A stretch of 32,229 bases of DNA, taken from positions 29,098 to 61,326 of the forward strand of contig JAESQF010000121.1 in assembly GCA_016765295.1 (NCBI GenBank), given 5' to 3'. Below are positions 8,871 through 16,093 of the stretch, in pieces. Under the pieces are notes generated by a model. The model made no database searches. It saw nothing but the letters and a program-made list of their open reading frames with translations, and was not told where the DNA came from. This DNA is from Oleispira sp. (GTDB taxonomy: Bacteria > Pseudomonadota > Gammaproteobacteria > Pseudomonadales > Oceanobacteraceae). A program made the position numbers and the translations under genes. How positions within the stretch are numbered: the stretch's first letter is position 1; each line of letters starts with the position of its first letter.

Positions 8871-8915
8871 TAATATTTCTAAAATATTTCAAAAAAGAAT
8901 ACTTTAGAAATATTA
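8871..8915. repeat. AT-rich 13-bp perfect inverted repeat before fabF
   Basis: TAATATTTCTAAA (8871-8883) and TTTAGAAATATTA (8903-8915) are exact inverted copies around a 19-base AT-rich spacer. It lies 81 bases upstream of fabF and just past the acpP terminator. It could be an operator for a fatty-acid regulator or an mRNA hairpin in the fabF leader. The sequence does not match the E. coli FabR or FadR sites as remembered. Confidence 0.6.
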
Positions 8916-8930
8916 CTGCAATTAACAATA

Positions 8931-8965
8931 AAAAAGCCGCGATCTAAAAGAAGAGGCGGCTTTTT
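8931..8965. terminator. bidirectional rho-independent terminator between acpP and fabF
   Basis: AAAAAGCCGC (8931-8940) pairs with GCGGCTTTTT (8956-8965) across a 15-base loop. Read on the minus strand it lies 43 bases after the acpP stop and ends in a T run. It should end many acpP transcripts and so keep acpP mRNA far more abundant than fabF, in line with the high demand for ACP. Confidence 0.8.
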
Positions 8966-9007
8966 ATTGAAACTTTCAGTATCAATAGATTATGTTAAAG
9001 CATGCCT

Positions 9008-9241
9008 TTACAGGTGTGCAATAATGTAATCGATAGATTCTTGAACGCTGGTCAATTTTTCAGCATCTTCATCTGGGATTTCAGTTTCAAATTCTTCTTC
9101 AAGCGCCATAACTAACTCTACAGTATCTAAAGAATCAGCACCTAAGTCATTAACGAAAGATGATGAAGATTTAACTTCTTCTTCTTTAACGCCAAGCTGT
9201 TCACAAACAATTTTCTTAACACGTTCTTCAATATTACTCAT
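9008..9241 (-). CDS. acpP: acyl carrier protein
   Basis: 77 residues, strongly acidic. The DSL motif ([19 protein letters not shown]) carries Ser37, the site of 4'-phosphopantetheine attachment. The N terminus [18 protein letters not shown] is classic. It carries growing acyl chains through FabD, FabG and FabF, encoded around it, and may donate to PlsX. TAGGAAG before the ATG is a strong ribosome-binding site. It lies 19 bases after fabG and is followed by a terminator. Confidence 0.98.
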   Translation of the reverse strand: MSNIEERVKKIVCEQLGVKEEEVKSSSSFVNDLGADSLDTVELVMALEEEFETEIPDEDAEKLTSVQESIDYIIAHL

Positions 9242-9260
9242 TTTCTACTTCCTAAGTTTA

Positions 9261-10025
9261 TTAACCCATGTTCATGCCGCCATTCACATGAATGGTTTGG
9301 CCTGTAATATATGCGGCATCGTCACTTGCTAAAAAAGCAACGCTGCCTGCAATTTCGTTTGTTGTGCCCATACGCTTCATTGGGATAGACGCTAGGATGG
9401 CTTCTTTTTGATTTTCTGGCAAGCCATCTGTCATGTCTGTAGCAATAAATCCTGGCGCAATCGCATTAACGGTAATGTTACGACTAGCAATTTCTTGCGC
9501 CAAAGAACGAGTTAAACCCTCTAGGCCCGCCTTCGCTGCTGAATAATTAACCTGCCCAGCATTACCCGTTGTACCTACGATCGAGCTGATGTTAATAATG
9601 CGGCCTGCGCGCGCTTTTATCAACGGCTTAATTAAGCTTTTACAAACCCGATATACACCTGAAAGGTTGGTATTTAGCACATCCAACCACTCTTCATCTT
9701 TCATCCGCATAAAAAGATTATCGCGAGTGATGCCAGCATTGTTTACGACAACAAAAGGGGTACCATGGTTCGCTAAAAAATCAGCAATGGCAGATTTTAC
9801 TTGATCAGAATCTGAAATATCCAAAACAAAGGCATCGTGCTCCCCACCCAGCGCCTGCAAATCTTTGCGCAAACTTGCACAACCTGATTCGGATGTTGCA
9901 GTTCCCACAACCTTGTAGCCTTTGGCTATTAACGTCTCTGCAATGCCCTTACCAATACCGCGACTAGCCCCGGTAACCAATGCTAATTTCTTACTCGACT
10001 TTATATCTGATGTTTGACCCAGCAT
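9261..10025 (-). CDS. fabG: 3-oxoacyl-ACP reductase
   Basis: 254 residues, a short-chain dehydrogenase. The NAD(P)-binding motif is TGASRGIG, followed by NNAG. The catalytic residues are Ser148, Tyr161 and Lys165 (ISSIVGTTG, NYSAAKAG). It reduces 3-oxoacyl-ACP with NADPH. The ATG overlaps the fabD stop (TAATG), so translation is coupled. The N-terminal ten residues are slightly longer than in E. coli FabG. Confidence 0.96.
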   Translation of the reverse strand: MLGQTSDIKSSKKLALVTGASRGIGKGIAETLIAKGYKVVGTATSESGCASLRKDLQALGGEHDAFVLDISDSDQVKSAIADFLANHGTPFVVVNNAGITRDNLFMRMKDEEWLDVLNTNLSGVYRVCKSLIKPLIKARAGRIINISSIVGTTGNAGQVNYSAAKAGLEGLTRSLAQEIASRNITVNAIAPGFIATDMTDGLPENQKEAILASIPMKRMGTTNEIAGSVAFLASDDAAYITGQTIHVNGGMNMG

Positions 10026-10969
10026 TAGTCCTCGCCTTTTATTGCGCTTAGTAATTTTTCAAAGTTGGCACAATCACCCGTCGCCAACGTGGTTAAACCT
10101 TTATTGATGCGCTTGTTTAGCCCGGTAATTACTTTACCTGGACCTACTTCGATTGCTAGCTCAGCCCCGACGCATGATGATTCAACCGCACCAATCCAAT
10201 TAACTGGACTGTATAATTGTTCAACTAAGCGCTGCTTCATATCGACAACGGAGCTGATTTTATTATTAGCATTATGATAGACATCAAAATTGGGCTCTGA
10301 CCACTCAACACCCTCTAAAGCCTGAACAAATGGCTCAGCCGCTTGGCGCATTAATGAAGAGTGAAATGGCCCACTTACTTGCAAAGGCAATGCGCGCTTG
10401 GCACCAGCTTCCTTGGCAGTAATACAGGCTTGCTTAATACCGGCCGCAGTTCCTGCAATAACAATTTGTCCGGGAGCGTTAAAGTTTGCTGGCTCTACTA
10501 CGCCGGCGAAACTCGCTTCAGCACACACCTTTTGAATTTGCTGCCTATCTAAACCAATAATCGCCGCCATTCCGCCTTCACCAGCAGGAACAGCAGTATC
10601 CATTAACTCTCCACGTTTTTTAACCAGACGCACTGCATCTTGCAAAGATAGGATGCCTGCGGCATAAAGCGCAGAATATTCACCTACGGAATGACCCGCC
10701 GCCGCAATCACATTAATATCTGCACTGACTTCTTGCTGAATGACATGCCAAATAGCGGCGCTTGCAGTAACTAAAATAGGCTGGGTATTGTAGGTCAGAT
10801 TAAGCTCTTCGGCGGGCCCGTTTTGTACCAGCGCCCAAAGGTCTTGATCAATAGCGCTCGAGGCCTGCTCGAATGTTTCTTTAATGACTGGGTATTGCTC
10901 TGCAAGATCAGCCAACATACCTAAATGCTGCGCGCCTTGTCCCGGAAAATATAAAACAACCTGCTTCAT
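10025..10969 (-). CDS. fabD: malonyl-CoA:ACP transacylase
   Basis: 314 residues from the preferred ATG at 10969 (MKQVVLYFPGQGAQ). A GGAGAG lies just upstream of this ATG. The longer frame from 10990 adds seven non-conserved residues and is unlikely. The nucleophile elbow is GHSVGEYSAL, with Ser94; the catalytic His is in SGPFHSSLM. It moves malonyl from CoA to ACP. Its stop overlaps the fabG start. In E. coli fabH lies between plsX and fabD; here a 234-base non-coding gap takes its place. Confidence 0.96.
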   Translation of the reverse strand: MKQVVLYFPGQGAQHLGMLADLAEQYPVIKETFEQASSAIDQDLWALVQNGPAEELNLTYNTQPILVTASAAIWHVIQQEVSADINVIAAAGHSVGEYSALYAAGILSLQDAVRLVKKRGELMDTAVPAGEGGMAAIIGLDRQQIQKVCAEASFAGVVEPANFNAPGQIVIAGTAAGIKQACITAKEAGAKRALPLQVSGPFHSSLMRQAAEPFVQALEGVEWSEPNFDVYHNANNKISSVVDMKQRLVEQLYSPVNWIGAVESSCVGAELAIEVGPGKVITGLNKRINKGLTTLATGDCANFEKLLSAIKGED

Positions 10970-11203
10970 CAAAATCTCTCCACTACCCATAAACCGAAAC
11001 GATAAACTGCGACCCTAAAAAATGTAAGTCGCTGCAACAATTGAATCTATAAAATAACCGTGGCTTATTATGAGGGAAAAAACATTACAGTAAAGAGAAG
11101 CTAAGGCATGAGAGCAGTGAAATTTTCTACTTGATGAGATTTTTGATGGCAATGACGAAATTTTGAACAATATCAGTGCCTTACTAGACCTTATGCGCCC
11201 CGG
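10970..11203. other. non-coding gap between plsX and fabD
   Basis: About 234 bases with no convincing open frame on either strand, no strong hairpin followed by T's, and no recognisable FabH remnant. It probably holds a promoter and leader for fabD, but no clear -35/-10 pair was found. Confidence 0.5.
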
Positions 11204-12223
11204 CTATTGTGCTAACTCATCCAAAATAGAGCCAATACGCTGACTACTTCCCGCCTCCACCTGGGTTAAGGCATAGCATAATGATTGATAGAAGGCCTGC
11301 TGATCTGACTTTCCGTGGCTTTTAACCACTAGACCATTAACCCCTAGCAATAAAGCACCACTATGCATTACAGGATCTAACTGACGCTTAAAGCGCTCAA
11401 TAACCGGACTAGTGAATAGTGATAATATCCTGCCGAATAGGTTTGACTTAAGCATTAAATCAAATTGCTGAGAAACATACCGCAACAATCCTTCGCTCGT
11501 TTTTAGGGCGATATTGCCATGAAAGCCATCGCAAATAACAACGTCTAATTCACCTAAATACAACTCATCCGCCTCAACAAAGCCAACGTATTCAATACCA
11601 TTGAGCTCCGATATCAACTGTCCAGCCAGCTGAATTTCTTCCGTTCCCTTACTCGCCTCTTTACCAATATTTAACACACCGAGGCGTGGCTTCTCTACCC
11701 CCTGAGCTTTTCGCCAAGCAGCACCCAAAACTGCAAACTGGTACAAACCGTCAGCACCTACATCAATATTCGCCCCCAAATCCAGCATCAGCAAAGGCTT
11801 TACTGCGGTAGGAATATCTCGAGCCATAGCGGGTCTATCTATATCGATGAACGTTGACAAAGTGTATCGAGATAGCGCTAACAAAGCCCCGGTATTACCA
11901 CAACTAATACAAGCTTGAACTTCATTATTTGCAATGCTCTTTAATGCCAAAGCCATGGTCGATTTTTGCTTACGGCGCAATGCATGGGAAGGTTTATCCG
12001 TCATTTCGACGAATTGCTCACAATAGTGAATATGAAATCGAGACTTTATTTTTGCAAAAGACACTGCAGAAATTTCAGCATTTAACCAAGAGGATTCTAA
12101 AGAGGAAATATAAAACTGAATAGAAAGATCGCTACGCTCGACAAGAATTTGTTGCGCGGCTTTAAAAGTAACGCGGGGACCGAGGTCCCCGCCCATAGCG
12201 TCTACTGCAAGAGTAAACGACAT
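11204..12223 (-). CDS. plsX: phosphate acyltransferase PlsX
   Basis: 339 residues. The N terminus LAVDAMGGDLGPR is the family signature, and LDLGANIDVGADGLYQFA and DVVICDGFHGNIALKTSEG are conserved core segments. It makes acyl-phosphate from acyl-ACP, the donor for PlsY in phospholipid synthesis. It starts three bases after the rpmF stop, the conserved rpmF-plsX coupling of ribosome and lipid genes. There is no clear terminator before the gap to fabD. Confidence 0.96.
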   Translation of the reverse strand: MSFTLAVDAMGGDLGPRVTFKAAQQILVERSDLSIQFYISSLESSWLNAEISAVSFAKIKSRFHIHYCEQFVEMTDKPSHALRRKQKSTMALALKSIANNEVQACISCGNTGALLALSRYTLSTFIDIDRPAMARDIPTAVKPLLMLDLGANIDVGADGLYQFAVLGAAWRKAQGVEKPRLGVLNIGKEASKGTEEIQLAGQLISELNGIEYVGFVEADELYLGELDVVICDGFHGNIALKTSEGLLRYVSQQFDLMLKSNLFGRILSLFTSPVIERFKRQLDPVMHSGALLLGVNGLVVKSHGKSDQQAFYQSLCYALTQVEAGSSQRIGSILDELAQ

Positions 12224-12226
12224 GAC

Positions 12227-12409
12227 TTATTCGTCGTTACCAGTCTCCACGACTTTCTTACCACGGTAAAAACCGTCAGCAGTAACGTGGTGACGAAGGT
12301 GCTTCTCGCCAGTCGTTTGATCTGTAGATAGAGTTGCAGCATCTAAAGAATCGTGTGAACGACGTTGTCCGCGACGTGAACGTGTTACTTTACTTTTTTG
12401 AACAGCCAT
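12227..12409 (-). CDS. rpmF: 50S ribosomal protein L32
   Basis: 60 residues, basic. The N terminus [20 protein letters not shown] and the C-terminal [14 protein letters not shown] are diagnostic. The zinc-ribbon cysteines found in some L32 proteins are absent, as in many gammaproteobacteria. AGGAG lies nine bases before the ATG. It sits between yceD and plsX in the conserved order. Confidence 0.98.
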   Translation of the reverse strand: MAVQKSKVTRSRRGQRRSHDSLDAATLSTDQTTGEKHLRHHVTADGFYRGKKVVETGNDE

Positions 12410-12432
12410 TTTTGTAGGCTCCTAACTTAACG

Positions 12433-12975
12433 CTATTTCGATTTTAACTGTTGTAGCACGGCAAAAGGATTATCATCTTTTTCCGTAACTTCAACCTGTT
12501 CCGTTTCAGCCTTAGGCTGTTTTATCTCACACTCTCCATCTGCATGATATGCAAACATGGGTAGTGCTAATATTAGCTCATCTTCAACCAGCTCCCATGG
12601 GTCAATGTTGCCATTGTGATCCATAATCGCTGGCTCGTAGTGCTTGGGCAGATGTTTCGCCTTCTCGTCAGAGAATGCCAATCCAATCTGGAACTTCCCC
12701 TGCACGACGACTACCACAGCATCTAAGCAACGCTGACATACCATAGTAGCTCTTGTTGAGCATTCGCCATCAATGAACATGTGATTTTCAACATCACGCT
12801 GAAAGGCCAATTTATAATCAACCGGCCCATTCACATCTTCGACAGCTTCCTGAAAACGCTTAAACAAATCTACATCTAGAGAACCACTTAAAATAGTCTC
12901 ATGATCTACAGATCTTATAGCATCTAAACGTCTAGGTAAGGCTACCTCAGCCATAGATGGCGACATAATAGGCAT
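12433..12975 (-). CDS. yceD: YceD/DUF177 family protein
   Basis: 180 residues from the ATG at 12975, which has AGGA seven bases upstream. A TTG at 12993 would add six residues but has poorer support. The central CSTRATMVCQRCLDAV contains the conserved CxxC of DUF177, and the acidic region around EDELILALPMF is typical. The bacterial/plant family is linked to 23S rRNA accumulation, and its position before rpmF is almost universal. The exact biochemical role is unclear. Confidence 0.9.
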   Translation of the reverse strand: MPIMSPSMAEVALPRRLDAIRSVDHETILSGSLDVDLFKRFQEAVEDVNGPVDYKLAFQRDVENHMFIDGECSTRATMVCQRCLDAVVVVVQGKFQIGLAFSDEKAKHLPKHYEPAIMDHNGNIDPWELVEDELILALPMFAYHADGECEIKQPKAETEQVEVTEKDDNPFAVLQQLKSK

Positions 12976-13028
12976 CCGCTTATCCTGTGTCAAAATTATT
13001 TAGCCTTTTTTCAGTAATTATATGAAAA

Positions 13029-13991
13029 TCAATGCAGTTGCAGGCTATTACCAGTCACCGCGGTTGCTAAACCTGTACCGATACTGGCACCTAGTTTCTG
13101 CACCAAAGATTCCCACGCATCTTTCTTCTTAGTGAAGTTTACCATCTCTTCGGTATTAAATTTAGTACGAACTAACGCACTAGTAGAAGATAATCCATCA
13201 ATCAGCCCCATTTCCATCGCCTGCTCACCTGACCAGACCAAGCCACTGAACATATCCGGGGTTTCCTTCAAGCGATCACCACGACCTAAACGAACCTGCT
13301 CAATGAATTGATTATGAGTGACTTTTAGAACACCCTCCCAAAACTTTTTTTCTTCAGGATTTTCTGGAGAGAACGGATCAAGAAATCCTTTGTGCTCGCC
13401 AGCAGTATATAGACGACGCTCAATACCAAACTTTTCCATCACTCCAGTAAAGCCAAAACTAGAACCCACAACACCAATAGATCCCACCAGGCTGGCCTTA
13501 TCAGCATAAATCTCATCGGCGGCGGCGGCTATATAATATGCACCCGAAGCACCTAGATCAGCAATAACTGCATAAACAGGCAGCTCGCGAGTTGCTTTTA
13601 AGCGCTTAATCTCATCGTAAACGTAGCCTGATTGCACAGGACTGCCACCTGGGCTATTAATACGCAGAACAACACCCAATACCTGATCATCCTCAAAAGC
13701 ATCTCGAAGCGCCGTTATGATATTATCCGCGCTTGCATCTTGCGCAGCGGCAATAACACCATTCACCTCGATAATAGCCGCATAAGGTTCACCACTGCCG
13801 CGCACCACATCATCCGCAGACTTGCTAATCATAACGCCAATAAATAACACATAGACCAGAGTCGCTAACTTGAAAAATATTCCCCAGCGACGAGACTTGC
13901 GCTGCTCATCATGAAGACCTGTCACAATCTTCTCGATCAGTTTCCATTCTTTATTTGAACCGGGGTAATCAACCGGGTTTTGGTTATCCAT
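13029..13991 (-). CDS. sppA: signal peptide peptidase SppA, short form
   Basis: 320 residues, an S49 serine protease of the half-length type. One membrane anchor lies near residues 38-56. The catalytic dyad is Ser149 (LGASGAYYIAAAADEIYA) and probably Lys201 (GEHKGFLDPF), with the VGSIGVV segment between. It degrades cleaved signal peptides in the inner membrane with the active site outside the cytoplasm. The start codon overlaps the HAD gene stop by eight bases, so the two are coupled. Confidence 0.93.
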   Translation of the reverse strand: MDNQNPVDYPGSNKEWKLIEKIVTGLHDEQRKSRRWGIFFKLATLVYVLFIGVMISKSADDVVRGSGEPYAAIIEVNGVIAAAQDASADNIITALRDAFEDDQVLGVVLRINSPGGSPVQSGYVYDEIKRLKATRELPVYAVIADLGASGAYYIAAAADEIYADKASLVGSIGVVGSSFGFTGVMEKFGIERRLYTAGEHKGFLDPFSPENPEEKKFWEGVLKVTHNQFIEQVRLGRGDRLKETPDMFSGLVWSGEQAMEMGLIDGLSSTSALVRTKFNTEEMVNFTKKKDAWESLVQKLGASIGTGLATAVTGNSLQLH

Positions 13992-14640
13992 TTTCTTTAA
14001 TCCAATTTAATAAATCATTTAAACTATGACATAGGGCTTTAGCTCCCGACGCCACCAAAATTTCACTTTTATGAGCCCCATGGGTCATACCCACAGCGTC
14101 CATATCAATCGCTCTAGCCATATCTAGGTCAAAACTAGTATCACCCACCATCAAGGCTTGTTCACTGCTCAGCTTTAGCTCTGCAAGGATCTCTTCTAAC
14201 ATATGAGGGTCAGGTTTCGACGTTGTTTCATCCGCGCAACGGGTAATAGCAAAAACTTCCCGCACGGCTAGACCATCGAGCATTTCGTCCAAGCCTTTCC
14301 GAGTTTTTCCCGTCGCGACTGCTAAAACATACCCTAAGCTCTGCAATTCTTCAAAAAAATTATGAGCTTGGGGGAAAAAATCAGCACTGACATGACTGTG
14401 TATGGAAAAGTTAGCTGAATACAGCCTGCGCATTTCAAGTAATTGCTCGCCCGAAATCTCAGGCCACAATTTCCTCAGCGCTTCAGGTAAGCCTAAGCCA
14501 ATAATCTGCTGTATCGTATGATCCGTAAGCTTTGGCATATCAACTTTAGCGGCCGCCATTTGCATGCTATCAACAATACGAGCGGTTGAATCGACTAAGG
14601 TTCCATCCCAGTCAAAGATAATAACCTTATATTTCGCCAT
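13984..14640 (-). CDS. HAD-superfamily phosphatase, Gph-like
   Basis: 218 residues from the ATG at 14640 (MAKYKVIIFDWDGT). A TTG eight codons earlier would overlap rluC and is less likely. HAD motif I is DWDGTLVDS with the Asp10 nucleophile and Asp12. Motif II is the Thr of VATGKTRKG, motif III the Lys of SKPDP, and motif IV is GDTSFDLDMA. The alpha-helical cap between motifs I and II resembles phosphoglycolate phosphatase. The substrate is not fixed by sequence. It sits between rluC and sppA, as in Pseudomonas and relatives. Confidence 0.87.
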   Translation of the reverse strand: MAKYKVIIFDWDGTLVDSTARIVDSMQMAAAKVDMPKLTDHTIQQIIGLGLPEALRKLWPEISGEQLLEMRRLYSANFSIHSHVSADFFPQAHNFFEELQSLGYVLAVATGKTRKGLDEMLDGLAVREVFAITRCADETTSKPDPHMLEEILAELKLSSEQALMVGDTSFDLDMARAIDMDAVGMTHGAHKSEILVASGAKALCHSLNDLLNWIKENG

Positions 14641-14653
14641 ATTTTTTGACTGA

Positions 14654-15625
14654 TTAGTATTCAAAAGATAAACCTTCTTTGTCTAAATACTTTTGATACT
14701 TAGCTTCTAAGGGCGAAGTTATCTCTAGCAATTCCTCCGTCATTGGATGCACAAAAGCCAATCGATAGGCATGCAAACAAAGGCGCTTAACCCCAGCTTG
14801 TTTATCTACGGCCTGCTCTACCTTATTTAGGTATTTAGGATCACCTGCAATTCCGCAACCTGCATACTGACAATGGACACGGATCTGATGCGTTCGACCC
14901 GTAATCGGTCTTGCTTCAACTAATGTATAGCGCTTAGAACGATCGAGCACTTTAAACTTGGTTAACGAAGGCTTGCCATCATCCTCCACGCGCACAATAC
15001 GCTCACCACCTTGAACTTCATTTTTCTTAAGGGGTGCATCCACTTTATCTTGGTAATCTGGCCATTCCCCATGCACTAACGCCAGATAACGTTTATCAAT
15101 GGCTTTCTGCCCCTGAAATAGCTTTTGCACAGCAACGAGAGCCGAGCGTTTTTTCGCGACTAAAATAACCCCCGATGTATCACGATCTAAACGATGGACC
15201 AGCTCTAGAAATTTTTGCTGCGGTCGCATTGCACGCATAAGTTCAATTAGACCGAGCTTAATACCACTCCCCCCATGCACAGCCATGCCACAAGGTTTAT
15301 TGACCGCTATATAAAACTCATCTTCAAATAAAATACCCTTATTGATGAGTTCAGTCTGAGTAGTCGGTATAACAACCTCTTCACTACTGACTTCTTTAAT
15401 CTTCACTGGAGCAACTCGCACGATATCGCCAATCACTAGTCGCTGCACAGGCTTAGCCCGTTTCTTATTGATTCGCACTTCCCCTTTGCGTAATAATTTA
15501 TACACCAAAGAACGAGGAGCCCCCTTCAATAATGTCAGCAAAAAGTTATCAATTCTCTGGCCGTCATGATCTTCATCAATGGTAATTAGGTTTACTTGGT
15601 TAGTATTGTAGGATTCTGCTGGCAT
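14654..15625 (-). CDS. rluC: 23S rRNA pseudouridine synthase RluC
   Basis: 323 residues. An N-terminal S4 RNA-binding domain (QRIDNFLLTLLKGAPRSLVY, residues 23-42, onward) precedes the RluA-type catalytic domain, with HRLDRDTSG carrying catalytic Asp147 and RTHQIRVH near the end. RluC makes pseudouridines 955, 2504 and 2580 of 23S rRNA in E. coli. It is divergent from rne, the same arrangement as in E. coli and Pseudomonas, which favours RluC over RluD. Confidence 0.93.
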   Translation of the reverse strand: MPAESYNTNQVNLITIDEDHDGQRIDNFLLTLLKGAPRSLVYKLLRKGEVRINKKRAKPVQRLVIGDIVRVAPVKIKEVSSEEVVIPTTQTELINKGILFEDEFYIAVNKPCGMAVHGGSGIKLGLIELMRAMRPQQKFLELVHRLDRDTSGVILVAKKRSALVAVQKLFQGQKAIDKRYLALVHGEWPDYQDKVDAPLKKNEVQGGERIVRVEDDGKPSLTKFKVLDRSKRYTLVEARPITGRTHQIRVHCQYAGCGIAGDPKYLNKVEQAVDKQAGVKRLCLHAYRLAFVHPMTEELLEITSPLEAKYQKYLDKEGLSFEY

Positions 15626-16093
15626 AAAATAGCTTTCAATTCGCTCTAAATGTTTGTCGCAACTGTTATTTGTTGCTATATTCGCTGCCCCAGTATCAAT
15701 TTTTTCATTTTTCCAATTATTGATACGCGGTAACGGCAGCCTTTAAGCGGCCAGTATAAAGAAGAAGAACGATTATTAAACCTTCTTTATGCAAACGAAT
15801 AACAATGAATCGCGATTAAATGAATATCAGTACAGGTCATTTATCGTTTATTTGAGATGAACCATGCGCAAACATCGCAGGCAGCATCTCACTATCAAAT
15901 TATGGATTGTTGGTGATGGCCAAAAGGCATTACCACGTAGAACGTAGATACCGCGCCCATCAGATCAATCTGGCCACTTACAGGGTGGCAAGCGTAGGAC
16001 TAACTGAATCAAGCAACCATAAAGATTTTGCTATGACGACCAACAAACGGTCAGCTGCCTAGTGTGCTTGCGCCATAGAGCTACACATATAAC
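15626..16093 (+). promoter_or_regulatory. long structured leader and promoter region of rne
   Basis: 468 bases without a gene. A possible sigma70 promoter is TTGTCG (15654-15659), a 17-base spacer, then TATATT (15677-15682). This leaves a leader of about 400 bases. Hairpins seen: an 11-bp stem 15754-15764/15782-15792; a two-part stem TGAGATG/CATCTCA (15853-15859/15885-15891) with inner TGCG/CGCA; and GCCAC/GTGGC (15973-15977/15985-15989). RNase E mRNA leaders in E. coli and pseudomonads fold and let RNase E cut its own message. The same autoregulation is inferred here. There is no clear Shine-Dalgarno before the rne ATG. Confidence 0.6.

Noticed and set aside
10970-11203. Possible fabH remnant.
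   Set aside because: No stretch of translated sequence on either strand resembles FabH motifs.
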